Part shown: positions 26,601 to 35,488 of the stretch, piece by piece
Layout: each line of letters opens with the position of its first letter
How positions within the stretch are numbered: position 1 is the first letter of the stretch
Source of the DNA: Bacteroidaceae bacterium
GTDB lineage: Bacteria; Bacteroidota; Bacteroidia; Bacteroidales; Bacteroidaceae
DNA: 64,000 nt
Assembly (NCBI GenBank): GCA_017483765.1
Contig: JAFUVE010000027.1
Coordinates: 1 to 64,000, forward strand
Direction of reading: 5' to 3'
Made by a program: the position numbers and the translations under genes
The notes under the pieces: generated by a model
Databases searched by the model: none
Told to the model about the DNA's origin: nothing
Seen by the model: only the letters and a program-made list of their open reading frames with translations

Positions 26601-28495
26601 CAAGGCATGGTGTACTCAGTACTATATCCTGTTGTAAAAAGCCGCATACTGTTTGAGCCTGTACGCGTTACGATTTCCTCACGCCAGTCGCCGATGAGGT
26701 CACCTTGGAAACATGGATTGTTCTTTGAATCGTTTATCATGCTTCCACCACAATTTGCTGTCCAGAGACGTCCCGTCCCAACTTTCCATACTGCTGCATA
26801 GCTGGCAGTTCCTGGACTGTCCAAGATTTCAGAACACAAATCAGAGTCCCAATATATACGGTTATTCAAATGAGACCAATATAGTGGGTCATTTGTTCCA
26901 GAAGTGGTAACGTCTGTAATTGTGTTATAGTCCCCAACAGATGAAATCAATGCAGAATTAACAGAACGTCCTATGGAGCCTGGATAATCATCAGTAAAAT
27001 TATCCATCAAACACCTTCCATCATCGGATTCCCCAACAGACCGATAATAGATTTCACTGGTAGTTGCATTTCGATAGTTCATGTTTGGACTATCTTCATT
27101 ACATGCAAAAACTTCCAGCCCATGAACATACGGATTCAAGTCTCCAACATGCATAGCATCGCCATGGCCTAATCCAGTAGTTGACAGACCATACCCATTA
27201 TCATCTATACACATTGAGCCGTACACAATCTCATCTCTTCCGTCGCAATCAACATCAGCAACTGTAAAGTTATGATTTCCCTGTCCAAACCAGCTACCAT
27301 CTGATGACGTACCACTATCTGATGAATTCATAGTGTGATATATTTTATAGGAATGGTTAGATTTGGATGTTCCAACATCTTGGGTTTCCCAATACCACCT
27401 AGGAGAACTGATATTCCACACACTACTGGAATTTAAATCCAATGCAATCATCTTTGTACGTGCATAGATTCCACGAGCTAGGAATAAGCTATGTGTCCGT
27501 CCATCAAAAGACGGGGCTGCATAAAAATGTTTTGTCATTCTGTGACCATAACTTTCTGGATTACCTTTAGTATCATAGCCCCAATAGGATGTAAAATCTC
27601 GGCTGTCACTTCGTGCTAATGGATAGGTGACACACTGTTTCAATATTCCATCTCCTGATAAATATATTAAGTATTCTGATCCAGAGTTGGTCCAAGCGTA
27701 TTGGGAACTAGTATACGAAGCCGCCCGTGTATTCACATTGGCATCACCTATTGTTGTGTAAGAAGTCAATGACGAATTCCATAATCTCATATTATCCGCA
27801 CCTCTCATCACCACCTCGGCCTTACCGTCCTCATCCCAGTCAAAAGCAATCACATTAATCTCTGTACTATTAAGACTTATCATATTCGGTCCACAATCTA
27901 TTCTCCACATCAAAGTTGTAGCCCCTGTCTGCCAATTAATATCATAAGCATCAATCACCACAAAAGCCTTACTGTCCTGAGGATATAAATTATTAGCATC
28001 AGTAGTATTCAAACGTTTAACAATCATTTCAAGCTGTCCATCACCATCCAAATCAGCAAATTCTGCGTCATTAGGTTGATAGACATCTGTAACATCGCTA
28101 CCATCCCTATCATAAACATTTGTCAAATTCAAATCTAAATAAGGAACATACTTAGCACTTCCTAAATAATAGGATTCCGTCCATTTTGAGACACTAGATG
28201 ACAATGGTTGTTCAACTCCATTGACTACTGCCGCAATCTGATAATAATTGGAACTTGTGTTATTGCTGTCCGTATAATTGGTTTTTGTCAGGTTCTCTGC
28301 TATTTTCACACCTTTACGATAGACATTATATGTCACATCATAATATTCATCAGACAACCTTCTCCAACTTAGGTACAGAGAGTTGTAAGTTTGACCAACC
28401 ACCAGTCCGCGGTCAAGCGCATCCGTTTTTCGTTGTGCGTTGGCAGTGAGGCAGAAAGAAGCCAGTATCGCCAAGGCCAAAAATAGTTTTTTCAT
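23615..28495 (-). CDS. Secreted divergent PL11-like lyase with beta-helix insert and C-terminal tail
   Basis: This 1626-residue protein starts at the internal ATG 28495 (MKKLFLALAILASFCLTANA). The propeller domain (about 20-690) has PL11 hallmarks such as FADLDGDGQLEMIVKR, FDWDEDGKAEVVMRGAD, GDLIGDWREEIVTR and YNQPPHVSYF, but lacks the GGFTGETIFDCYK and GAHYNQF segments of its neighbour, so substrate specificity may differ. An autotransporter-like repeat segment (about 700-960) follows, then two laminin-G-like modules homologous to those of the 18865 gene, and the tail GIYIVNGKKVVIK. The catalytic half is visibly AT-richer than the parts encoding the tail (one sampled 60-base line has 26 G/C, against 35 in a line of the neighbour gene), suggesting a mosaic origin. 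Small gene D follows. Confidence 0.82.
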   Translation of the reverse strand: MKKLFLALAILASFCLTANAQRKTDALDRGLVVGQTYNSLYLSWRRLSDEYYDVTYNVYRKGVKIAENLTKTNYTDSNNTSSNYYQIAAVVNGVEQPLSSSVSKWTESYYLGSAKYVPYLDLNLTNVYDRDGSDVTDVYQPNDAEFADLDGDGQLEMIVKRLNTTDANNLYPQDSKAFVVIDAYDINWQTGATTLMWRIDCGPNMISLNSTEINVIAFDWDEDGKAEVVMRGADNMRLWNSSLTSYTTIGDANVNTRAASYTSSQYAWTNSGSEYLIYLSGDGILKQCVTYPLARSDSRDFTSYWGYDTKGNPESYGHRMTKHFYAAPSFDGRTHSLFLARGIYARTKMIALDLNSSSVWNISSPRWYWETQDVGTSKSNHSYKIYHTMNSSDSGTSSDGSWFGQGNHNFTVADVDCDGRDEIVYGSMCIDDNGYGLSTTGLGHGDAMHVGDLNPYVHGLEVFACNEDSPNMNYRNATTSEIYYRSVGESDDGRCLMDNFTDDYPGSIGRSVNSALISSVGDYNTITDVTTSGTNDPLYWSHLNNRIYWDSDLCSEILDSPGTASYAAVWKVGTGRLWTANCGGSMINDSKNNPCFQGDLIGDWREEIVTRTGSNSMRLFTTGYSTEYTMPCLWFDYQYRQAMSNQMMVYNQPPHVSYFVGALENFTVAPPAYTDRNRTEISNSGTINSSYDGKQVLLAATGNMSVSVNSGAAPYMLIDNAPTWVTTGTSDGGTLTTYTYTHTLTGGALTGGMHLVKQGDGTLKMATNTHTYTGKTDIWAGTVEFDGTLQNSPVWMNRFTTLSSNGGTFGAGIESLYASTIKPGGADNRGDITTTTLTLNYGARLQMDVYGSNISADHVNMESLVLNSVSGDNWETYGPQYLKPVLEFVPHGTLADGMYLLGSLTNEADFSNLTVEGLSNYTYELVHKNGNWYLKIGTGEAVECPAPEIARTSWNETGLNVYYPTVSISGTPFTYKGNTVSPNLSAVFTALDGTETVIENTLFYEDFEGSTTASDYWVNNNSSYIYSPSYDNSEGQCIGMQSSSDRGDWTKITADYDGVMNYNIEFDAYFNNASKQTNFVVMSKSHAASWTYNYGYNWLNATTFGHNPYLFYMMRGENSTTFTINEVEGNTVTLNNSTWYHFVLSVDVEAGTVGYQICPKGTATAVASGSYTLLDGESAECDGIYIRNGRYNYEPGGAGIDNIYIYKSSVTTELFAQNYENETGVTGWVTSGANMSLATGDETYGSYFYVNTGSTNTRYAYNELNLDVSEMDTYNIDFDLAVTSGNTDGVEFCVMSQGGKNPTTTWDNYASINSYQNLLFDISAGKSSTNYTINGTSTTTTLSGGTWYHYTLNVNKTTKTVKWSISNGDSGTFTYTGSGDIRGFYLVAGRYYSIFKLDNISITTTKEATDLSTYTFTEPGTLTVTASYDGCMSSSTSYTSEIGAKVGTLGYSTLNYQLASLDFSKSGLELYKVAVDSDKKNVTTTLVSDGILPQGTAGLIKGTAGEIFASEIVSDASDWTGNDLIPTTETVYGNGNIFVLNTGASGVGFYKLNDTGTVTVGRGYLEINGLTTKALSMFDDDTPTGIIGVNDDEADKPTVIYDLSGRRVTKPGKGIYIVNGKKVVIK

Positions 28496-28723
28496 TTCTG
28501 TTAAGTATTTGTAGTTTTTGTTAAGATTCAATTGTTATCAGCGTGAAGGAAAGGTATAATTCTCTCCTATAAATATTCGGGAACCATAGTGCCTGCCGGC
28601 AAATCGGTAGCCGCTATAATCCCCGAGTTATAAGTGTCATTCAGTACAGCCAGAAAAGTTCTTTTTTGTTAGTTTTTTAGGTCAAAAGGTTATATTTTGG
28701 AACTTACATTCCTTAAAATCATG

Positions 28724-28731
28724 CAAATTTA
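28724..28731 (-). promoter_or_regulatory. Possible promoter box for the PL11-like gene
   Basis: TAAATTTG on the minus strand matches TAnnTTTG. A poly-T tract lies where the -33 element should be. The leader would be about 230 bases. Confidence 0.4.
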
Positions 28732-28739
28732 GCACATTT

Positions 28740-29099
28740 TCCACACAAAAAAAAAACGATGACGTAAAAAAAAAACAATGAAAGTGAAAATGAAAAACAA
28801 TGCCGTTGTTTTGACAACTACTTGGTTATCCCTCTCCTTAGTTCTTTTGTGTTCACATCCTTTTATTATATTGGTTCTACTAGAATTTGTCTGGGTGGGG
28901 TGATTTTTTCTTCCTTTTTCCAAAATCGTCTCACGATTTTCTTTTTCACCATTTCGTCCGCATGGTTTTTTTTCCCTTTTTTTAAATCATGACGATTTCA
29001 CTTTTTCTTCCTTTTTTATTGTATTATTTTTATCTATGTTCCCAAACTACCCACACAAAATCTACTAGTACCTAAACTTTAAACATTCAACTTTCAACT
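28740..29099. other. Intergenic AT-rich low-complexity stretch
   Basis: Runs of A and T, repeated 'gattttctttttcacc' and 'cgatttcactttttcttcc' phrases, and near the end CTAAACTTTAAAC/CAACTTTCAACTTT repeats fill this gap. I see no convincing gene, RNA or promoter pair. Confidence 0.6.
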
Positions 29100-30374
29100 T
29101 TAATTTCCATTTAAGTACCTCACCACCGTCGAGTTCCGTTTCGTCAGGTACTTCCGTGCAGCTTTTCGCAAGTCCTCTGGAGTAATAGCCTGGTAGCGAG
29201 CCACTTCATTATTTATCCACTCTGCGTTGCCGTAAGCCTCGTAATGCGCCAGGTTCTGAGCCCGCTGAAGATAGTTGATGCACTGCAACTCGTGGTTGGA
29301 CTCAAACTTGTTCTTCAGTTTCTCCAGCTCGCGATCGTCGCTCAAATCCGAAAGCATCGGACGGATCTCATCCCATATTGCCAGCTCACAGGCATCCACG
29401 TCTGCTCCTTCGGGCAACACGCCCTCTATCAGCAACAAGCCACCATCCACGCGGCCCATCACAGAGGCGTCAATCGACAAAAAAAGCTGACGGTCCTCAA
29501 CCAGATGGCGGTAGAAACGGCTCGACTTGCCGTTGGCCATCACGTCGCTCAGCATATCGCAAACACGGAACTCTGGGGCGCTCGCCGATGGTATGTTGAA
29601 CGCAATCACAATCACGCTGTTCGACACCGTCCGCCTCACAGTCCGCCTACGCTGACGCTCCTGCCGAGGCTCCTGCGCTATCTCGGCTGGAGAAGGATAT
29701 GCACCGGCATCCGTCAGCCCCAACAAAGGAAGGCGCTCATCGACATCAATGCCGCCATACCATTTCCTCACCAGCTCCTGCGCGCGCTCCCAGCTGATAT
29801 TTCCGTCCACCGCGATTATCGCATTATCCGGACGGTAGAAGCGGTGGAAGAAGGACTTCACCTGATCCATTGTGGCGTCAGCGATATGACTCAGTTCCAG
29901 CCCTATCGTGGGCCAGCGGTAAGGATGAACCTTATACACCGCGTCGAACAAAATATGACCCAGGTCGCCGTAAGGCTGGTTCAGGTAATTCTGCTTGAAC
30001 TCCTCCATCACCACCTTACGCTGAACTTCAAGCGAATCGGGAGTGAAAGCCAGAGAAAGCATACGGTCGCTCTCAAGCCAGAAGGCAGTCTCGATGTTCT
30101 GAGCAGGGACGGTCACATAATAATTCGTGAAGTCGGCGTCGGTGTAAGCGTTGTTCTCACCACAAGCCGACTGCAATTCCTTGTCGTAGTCCGCCACATG
30201 AATCGAGCCGCCGAACATCAGGTGCTCAAACAGATGGGCAAAACCGGTATGTTCCGGAGACTCGTTGCGAGAACCAACCCTATACAATGTGTTGACCGCA
30301 ACCATCTGGGTGTTACGGTCTTCATGGTGGACCAGCCGCAGTCCGTTATTCAGTGTCGTCCGATTGATTTTCAT
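29100..30374 (-). CDS. M16 family zinc metallopeptidase
   Basis: This 424-residue protein has the inverted zinc motif H47-L-F-E50-H51 (GFAHLFEHLMF) of pitrilysin/insulinase peptidases. The region around ENNAYTDADFTNYYV and the downstream VVMEEFKQN fit the M16B subfamily, as does the second half with the FHRFYRPDNAIIAVDGNI segment. The length suits a single two-domain M16B unit. No signal peptide is seen, so it probably acts in the cytoplasm or as part of a processing-peptidase-like dimer. The gene start overlaps the upstream CNNM/CBS gene by 29 bases, so the two form one transcript. The substrate is unknown. Confidence 0.9.
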   Translation of the reverse strand: MKINRTTLNNGLRLVHHEDRNTQMVAVNTLYRVGSRNESPEHTGFAHLFEHLMFGGSIHVADYDKELQSACGENNAYTDADFTNYYVTVPAQNIETAFWLESDRMLSLAFTPDSLEVQRKVVMEEFKQNYLNQPYGDLGHILFDAVYKVHPYRWPTIGLELSHIADATMDQVKSFFHRFYRPDNAIIAVDGNISWERAQELVRKWYGGIDVDERLPLLGLTDAGAYPSPAEIAQEPRQERQRRRTVRRTVSNSVIVIAFNIPSASAPEFRVCDMLSDVMANGKSSRFYRHLVEDRQLFLSIDASVMGRVDGGLLLIEGVLPEGADVDACELAIWDEIRPMLSDLSDDRELEKLKNKFESNHELQCINYLQRAQNLAHYEAYGNAEWINNEVARYQAITPEDLRKAARKYLTKRNSTVVRYLNGN

Positions 30375-31488
30375 TGGCGTCTAATCCGTTTGTGGCCATG
30401 TCATGCTGAACTTTCTTCCATTGCTGCTTGGCAAGCTCCTGCATGTCAACAACCTCGTCTTTCTCGTCCACTATCTCGAAGCCCAGCATCGTCTCAATCA
30501 CATCTTCCATCGTCACGATACCGCGCATCGAACCATATTCGTCGATGATCACGCTGATATGCTCCTTACGCTCCAGAAGCTTCTCCCAGATGTTCGAAAC
30601 CGACTCATCCTCGGAGAACGTCAGGACGGGACGGCGCATCTCCTTCAACGGGATATCAAACTTGTCCTCGGCCATACGCTCCAGGATTTCCTGCTTCAGC
30701 ACGTAACCGGTCACGTAGTCGTCGTTCTCCTCGCTGTAAAGAGGAATACGCGAGAACTGGCCGAAGTCCTCCGACTCGTAGAACTCCTTGATGGTCATGT
30801 TCTCCTCAGCCATCGAAACCACACTCGAAGGGGTCATGATCTCATGGGCGGTCACGTCGTCAAGACGGAGCAGATTCTGAATCATCTTGTTCTCCTCTTT
30901 CTCCAACACGCCCTCCTCGGCACCGGTTGTCACCATGGCGGCAACCTCCTCACGGCTCACAACCGTCTGGTTGCCGTTTTCAGAAAAACGGTGGGTGAAC
31001 TTCTGCAAAGGCCACACCACAGGATAAGTGATGAAGATCATCCCTTTGATCATGCTCGACGCGGGGATGCAGAGCTTGCGCCAATACGACGAGCCCAGCG
31101 TCTTAGGAATTATCTCGCTGAACATCAATATCAGAAACGTGAACACACCGGAAATCACACCGACGCCGGTGGAGTTGAAGAGGTTCGCGGCCTGGGCACC
31201 TACCAACGACGCGCCGACGGTGTTGGCAATGGTGTTCACCACCAGAATCGACGAGATGGACTTGTCGATGTCGGTCTTCAGGGCCTTCAGCCGCGATGCG
31301 CCTTTCACGCCCTGCTGTTCCAGGGTGTTTATATAATTCATCGGCGTTGAAAGCAACGTGGCTTCCAACAGAGAGCAAATCGACGAGATGACGATTGCCA
31401 ATACTATGTATAATATTAATAATGTTGTGTTTCCCCCATTATAGCCTATGTTAAACAATATTTCCGCGGGGTAAGGGTCTGAATTCAT
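30346..31488 (-). CDS. CNNM/CorC-type membrane protein with two CBS domains
   Basis: This 380-residue protein has a DUF21 (CNNM) transmembrane domain at about 20-185 (four hydrophobic segments, with FSEIIPKTLG typical of the family) and a CBS pair at about 210-335 (EIMTPSSVV, SRIPLYSEENDDYVTGYV, ISVIIDEYGSMRGIVTMEDVIETMLG). Relatives take part in magnesium/cobalt efflux or are annotated as hemolysin-like. The C-terminal CorC_HlyC domain common in the family is missing; the protein stops after a short charged tail. It overlaps the M16 peptidase gene. Confidence 0.88.
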   Translation of the reverse strand: MNSDPYPAEILFNIGYNGGNTTLLILYIVLAIVISSICSLLEATLLSTPMNYINTLEQQGVKGASRLKALKTDIDKSISSILVVNTIANTVGASLVGAQAANLFNSTGVGVISGVFTFLILMFSEIIPKTLGSSYWRKLCIPASSMIKGMIFITYPVVWPLQKFTHRFSENGNQTVVSREEVAAMVTTGAEEGVLEKEENKMIQNLLRLDDVTAHEIMTPSSVVSMAEENMTIKEFYESEDFGQFSRIPLYSEENDDYVTGYVLKQEILERMAEDKFDIPLKEMRRPVLTFSEDESVSNIWEKLLERKEHISVIIDEYGSMRGIVTMEDVIETMLGFEIVDEKDEVVDMQELAKQQWKKVQHDMATNGLDANENQSDDTE

Positions 31489-31617
31489 TGGGTTTGAGAT
31501 TTAAAAAACATATCGACAACAAAAAGCATAGGAGCAAAACTCTATACTTATGCACTGCATAACAATACTATAGTCTTGTCTTATCGTCTTCTTGCCTTCT
31601 TTTATTCATAAAAATAA

Positions 31618-32304
31618 TCAATTTGTCTGAATGGAGAAAGAGTATCCTCCGTTTGTTTCTCCTGCAAAGCAGATGCTCACGTCGCGGCCAAGGCTGTCCT
31701 TCGACAGGTAGTTGTTCTCATCCACCATCTCGTAGCGTACCTGGTCCTTGCTCTTCAACAAAAAGTCGTCGTACAAAGCCTTGTCATAAACCAGGATGTC
31801 GATGCGGGAGCCTTTGTCGTCGAAACGGTCAATCACGCCAACTCCGTCATCGCCCTTCTTCGTGAACGCCGTCAGGTCGCTCTTCGAAGAGTTGAAGTCC
31901 ACATTGTAGCCAAGGTAATAAACAACCGGGGCACTCACATAGTTCTCGTCTGCGTCGGGAATGGCCTCATCAGCGGCATTTTCTCCGGACTCAGCCATTT
32001 CTTCCGTCGTGGCTTCGTCCTGGTATTCGAAGTCGGACTCTTCGGCAGCTGCCAAGTCCACCATCTCCTTCAGGCCGTAGCTCTGCCAGGGGTTATACTC
32101 TGTTCCCTCCCCTTCTTTCTGACGCTCATATTCCACCAAGTCGGCCAAAGACTCGGCAGAGAAGGCATTCGACTGTTCCTCTGGCTCCGACGCACCCTCG
32201 GGCTTCTTGCCGTCGCCACAACTACAGGACACCATCAGCATCGGCAACACCAATGCCATCAGGATGAATAACTTTCTTTTCAACATCATAACTATATTTT
32301 GCAT
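31618..32304 (-). CDS. Acidic lipoprotein, function unknown
   Basis: This 228-residue protein has a lipoprotein signal (KRKLFILMALVLPMLMVSCS) with the lipobox cysteine at residue 27. The region 35-120 is rich in Glu and Ala and looks disordered. The C-terminal part (about 120-228) is likely folded and contains VVYYLGYNVDFNSSKSDL and ICFAGETNGGYSFSI. No family is recognised. The start could also be Met6 or Met7, which would shorten the signal to a more usual length. It lies 34 bases after the CPBP protease gene, so a shared transcript is plausible. Confidence 0.75.
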   Translation of the reverse strand: MQNIVMMLKRKLFILMALVLPMLMVSCSCGDGKKPEGASEPEEQSNAFSAESLADLVEYERQKEGEGTEYNPWQSYGLKEMVDLAAAEESDFEYQDEATTEEMAESGENAADEAIPDADENYVSAPVVYYLGYNVDFNSSKSDLTAFTKKGDDGVGVIDRFDDKGSRIDILVYDKALYDDFLLKSKDQVRYEMVDENNYLSKDSLGRDVSICFAGETNGGYSFSIQTN

Positions 32305-32337
32305 AAATGTTCTACAATTATTAAAAAAAATAAGGGC

Positions 32338-33225
32338 TCATACTGCAGGAGGAGGGGGCACTTGAAACGATGCTGAATCCACTTCCGCAGGGACTTCCAA
32401 AAAGTACAATCGCGCTGAAGACGAACGCTTACGCCACAAGCCGACAAGCAGATATGCAACCAGCGCCGACAACAACAACGCGACGCATAAAGCAGGAATC
32501 ACGCCCATCACACTGTCGATGTGGAAGGACGAGAAGTTCTCGGTCGTCAGCATCAAAACCACCATCACCGTGTTGTTCAGTACATGGCAAACGATCGAGA
32601 TCAACAGGCTTCCGGTCAGGTAATAAACCATGGCAAACACGAAACCGGCAGGGATAGCATAGGCGATCTGAGCCAGATTGCCATGAAACACACCGAAAAT
32701 CACGGCCGACAAGCCTATCGGTATCCAAGGATTCACGCCATGACGGAGAAGAGGACTCATAATCCCGGCACGAAACACAACCTCCTCGCAGACTGGCACA
32801 AACAAGCAGGCAGCCAGCACGCCGGAAGGGGTTTTCATCATCTCACGGTAAAGCGACTCATACTCGGGGGGCATACGCCAGCCCAACTGGGTCTCCAGCA
32901 AGTCATTGAAGATCGTAAAACTCAACAACGTCAGAATCACGGCGATAAAGCCCAACGTCACATTGCCACGGCCACAGGAAGGCAGCGACAAGGAACGACG
33001 GATATGAAACCCACGGATAAGCAACATCGATGCAACCGTCACGACTGACGACACCAATTGAGCCCAACCGGCTAGGCGACCCAGGCTCTGTTCTTCTCCA
33101 CCATTCGGAAATGAAAGAAAAACGGACGTCTGAACCACAAACTGCCCCAACACTTGACAAACGAAATATATCAATATCGCGATCAACGGCCAGAGTATGG
33201 TGTCTACAGACTTACTTATATTCAT
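32338..33225 (-). CDS. CPBP family intramembrane metalloprotease
   Basis: This 295-residue multi-span membrane protein has the CPBP/Abi motifs: E147-E148-VVFR, F-x-x-x-H181 (FGVFHGN) and H214-V-L-N-N. Around seven or eight hydrophobic segments are visible. Family members include CAAX prenyl proteases and proteins tied to bacteriocin self-immunity. The local context (a lipoprotein and no bacteriocin genes) does not suggest a substrate. A TAACTTTG box 20 bases upstream of the start supports the chosen ATG. Confidence 0.88.
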   Translation of the reverse strand: MNISKSVDTILWPLIAILIYFVCQVLGQFVVQTSVFLSFPNGGEEQSLGRLAGWAQLVSSVVTVASMLLIRGFHIRRSLSLPSCGRGNVTLGFIAVILTLLSFTIFNDLLETQLGWRMPPEYESLYREMMKTPSGVLAACLFVPVCEEVVFRAGIMSPLLRHGVNPWIPIGLSAVIFGVFHGNLAQIAYAIPAGFVFAMVYYLTGSLLISIVCHVLNNTVMVVLMLTTENFSSFHIDSVMGVIPALCVALLLSALVAYLLVGLWRKRSSSARLYFLEVPAEVDSASFQVPPPPAV

Positions 33226-33244
33226 CTTTCACGCAAATTATGTG

Positions 33245-33252
33245 CAAAGTTA
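33245..33252 (-). promoter_or_regulatory. Promoter -7 box for the CPBP gene
   Basis: TAACTTTG on the minus strand lies 20 bases before the start codon. The -33 element is unclear. Confidence 0.5.
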
Positions 33253-33326
33253 ACAAATAAAATGAAGAATGAAGAAGGAACCATCAAGAATTTGCCCATA
33301 AATTAGATTTTTGAGTTTTTTTTACG

Positions 33327-33334
33327 TAATTTTG
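33327..33334 (+). promoter_or_regulatory. Promoter -7 box for the Sel1-repeat gene
   Basis: TAATTTTG matches the consensus and is followed by GC. The roughly 165-base leader down to the ATG at 33505 consists largely of the TCCCAT repeat. Confidence 0.5.
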
Positions 33335-33360
33335 CATAACTTTTCATTTCAGCAACCCCA

Positions 33361-33489
33361 TAAACTCCCATAATTCCCATAAACTCCCATAATTCCCATT
33401 AACTCCCATTAACTCCCATAAATTCCCATAACTCCCATAAATTCCCATTAACTCCCATAAATTCCCATAAACTCCCATAATTCCCATAA
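33361..33489 (+). repeat. TCCCAT short tandem repeat in a 5' leader
   Basis: Thirteen copies of TCCCAT occur at 9-11 base spacing, alternating as aacTCCCATaa and attCCCATaa. The tract lies between the promoter box and start codon of the Sel1-repeat gene, ending 15 bases before the ATG. It is a candidate for copy-number variation affecting expression. Confidence 0.9.
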
Positions 33490-33504
33490 AAAAAATCACA
33501 AAAA

Positions 33505-35421
33505 ATGTATAAACATCTAATTGCAACTGCATTCTTTGCTTTTGCCGCAACAGCGACTCAGGCACAAAACGTCGCTGCCGACACGCTCAAAGCATTCAAG
33601 ACGGCGCAGAAAGCGCAGAAACTCCTGAAGTCTGGCAACGAGAAGAAAACGGCAAAAGCCATCGAGCTTTTCAAACAAGCCGGCTCACAGGGACTGCCAT
33701 CGGCATGCCGCTTCCTGGCTGAGCACTACCGCACAACCACACCGCCGGACACTGCGCAGTCCATCCACTGGCTCGAAATACTCGGAGACCTCGGAGACAC
33801 ACAGAGCATCGACAGGCTCGTCGACATCTACAGCGGAAAACTGGCCGACCAGGGATACTATGCCGACAAGAACCCACAGAAACTCGAGGAATGGAGCAAG
33901 ACGCTCGCAAACAAGGGAGAACTCAAAGGTATCGAAGCATACGCCAACTGCTTCCTGCAGAAGGGCGACACCACACAGGCCATTGGGTGGCTCGAGAAGG
34001 CGGTGGAGAAAGAGTCTTTGCCGGCTCTCAAGGAGCTGGCAAATATCTACGCGGCGCCGGGAAGCAATCAGGCACCGGAGCGAGCATTCGATTTCGCTAC
34101 CAAGGCGGCGGAGAAAGGCGACAAGGACTGCATGTACCTGCTCGGCAACATGTACCGCGCGGGATTCGGATGCCAGAAAGACCTCAACAAAGCCATCGAG
34201 ACACTGGAGAAATGCCCAGACACACAGGACGCCAAGCTGGTCTTGGCGGCATGCAAGATGGAAATCAACGACGGGAAAATCGATGAGAACACCTTCCCCG
34301 TTTTCCTCGAAGCGGCACAAAACGGAAACGCCATCGCACAGTACTACATCGCCCATGCCTACTACGACGGCAGCGGAGTGCAGGCCGACAAGCAAAAAGC
34401 CATGGAATGGATGCTGAAATCGGCAGGACAAGACCACCCTTTCGCACAATATGCATGCGGAATGTACTACCTCACCGGACAGGAGCCCGTGCAGCAGGAC
34501 ACAATCAAGGGTATCGAATGGTTGCAGAAGGCGGCGAACGCGGGAATGCCTGAGGCACAGGCGGACCTGGCGGCATGCTACCTGGAAGGACGATATGTGG
34601 AGAAAAACGAGGGCAAGGGAGTGGAGCTGCTCAAGATGGCAGCCGCGCAGGGAAATCCCAACGCGGTAGGAATCCTCGCTAACTACTACATCGGACAATG
34701 CGAGGCGGAGGAAGACCACCAGAACGGTGTGCTGCTCTTGCAGTCACTGGCCACGGCTGGCGACGTGGAGTCTCAATACAACCTCGGCACATGCTATCTC
34801 AACCAAATCGGGACGAAAGGACTCAGCCAGGAGCAGAAAGTCAGCAACGACGACCTCAAGAAACTGGCTGAAGGAAAAGAGCTTACCGACCAGCAAATCG
34901 GAACGTACTGGATGGAGAAGGCTGCGGAAGCGGGTCATCCCATGGCGCAGCAGAACATGGGACTGCTCATCATCAACGACATCATACCGGGCGACAAGGC
35001 CAAGGGCATCGAATGGATCAGAAAGTCGAGCGACGCAGGGCTGCCTCAGTCGCAATACACGCTGGGCGTACTCACACTCATGGGACAGGCCGGCATCAAG
35101 GCAAACCCCAAGGCGGGACTCGAACTACTGCAGAAAGCTGCCAACGCGGGATTCCCGCAGGCACAGAACGACCTTGGCATGATCTTCCTACAGGGGGCAT
35201 ACGGCATCAAGCCCAACCTCGCGCAGGGATTCAGTTGGATGAAAAAAGCAGCCACAGTGGGTATGCCGTCATCCATGTTCTACACCGCCGTTTGCTATGC
35301 CACCGGACAGGGCACTGCCGCCAACAAGGCTGAGGCTCGCAAATGGATGCAGAAGGCTGCCGCACAGAACGACGACCCGCAAGTCAAGCAAGCGGCACAG
35401 GAAGCACTCAAGCAAATGTAA
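33505..35421 (+). CDS. Secreted Sel1-like repeat (SLR/TPR) protein
   Basis: This 638-residue protein has a signal peptide ending ATATQAQ. Nearly the whole mature part consists of Sel1-like repeats of about 36-40 residues, recognisable by phrases such as GNAIAQYYIAHAYYDGSGV, AGMPEAQADLAACYLEG, GFPQAQNDLGMIFLQG and GMPSSMFYTAVCYATGQGT. I count roughly a dozen or more. Such repeats form alpha-solenoids that scaffold protein contacts, probably in the periplasm. It stands alone, with its own promoter box and a strong terminator after the stop. The partner is unknown. Confidence 0.88.
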   Translation: MYKHLIATAFFAFAATATQAQNVAADTLKAFKTAQKAQKLLKSGNEKKTAKAIELFKQAGSQGLPSACRFLAEHYRTTTPPDTAQSIHWLEILGDLGDTQSIDRLVDIYSGKLADQGYYADKNPQKLEEWSKTLANKGELKGIEAYANCFLQKGDTTQAIGWLEKAVEKESLPALKELANIYAAPGSNQAPERAFDFATKAAEKGDKDCMYLLGNMYRAGFGCQKDLNKAIETLEKCPDTQDAKLVLAACKMEINDGKIDENTFPVFLEAAQNGNAIAQYYIAHAYYDGSGVQADKQKAMEWMLKSAGQDHPFAQYACGMYYLTGQEPVQQDTIKGIEWLQKAANAGMPEAQADLAACYLEGRYVEKNEGKGVELLKMAAAQGNPNAVGILANYYIGQCEAEEDHQNGVLLLQSLATAGDVESQYNLGTCYLNQIGTKGLSQEQKVSNDDLKKLAEGKELTDQQIGTYWMEKAAEAGHPMAQQNMGLLIINDIIPGDKAKGIEWIRKSSDAGLPQSQYTLGVLTLMGQAGIKANPKAGLELLQKAANAGFPQAQNDLGMIFLQGAYGIKPNLAQGFSWMKKAATVGMPSSMFYTAVCYATGQGTAANKAEARKWMQKAAAQNDDPQVKQAAQEALKQM

Positions 35422-35488
35422 GAAAAACTTTGGAAGTTTCCAAGCTGACGTAAAGAAAGTGGCGCAAGAAGCGCTCAAGCTGATACAA

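Noticed and set aside
28729-28923. Minus-strand 64-codon frame in the AT-rich gap
   Set aside because: It is composed of A/T runs with Phe-rich translation and overlaps a promoter box. No homology is recognised.
29244-30548. Plus-strand 434-codon frame antisense to the M16 peptidase
   Set aside because: There is no recognisable domain. The minus strand has the full zinc motif and operon overlap.
33344-33565. Minus-strand 73-codon frame across the TCCCAT repeat
   Set aside because: It is low-complexity translation of a repeat, overlapping the leader and start of the Sel1-repeat gene.
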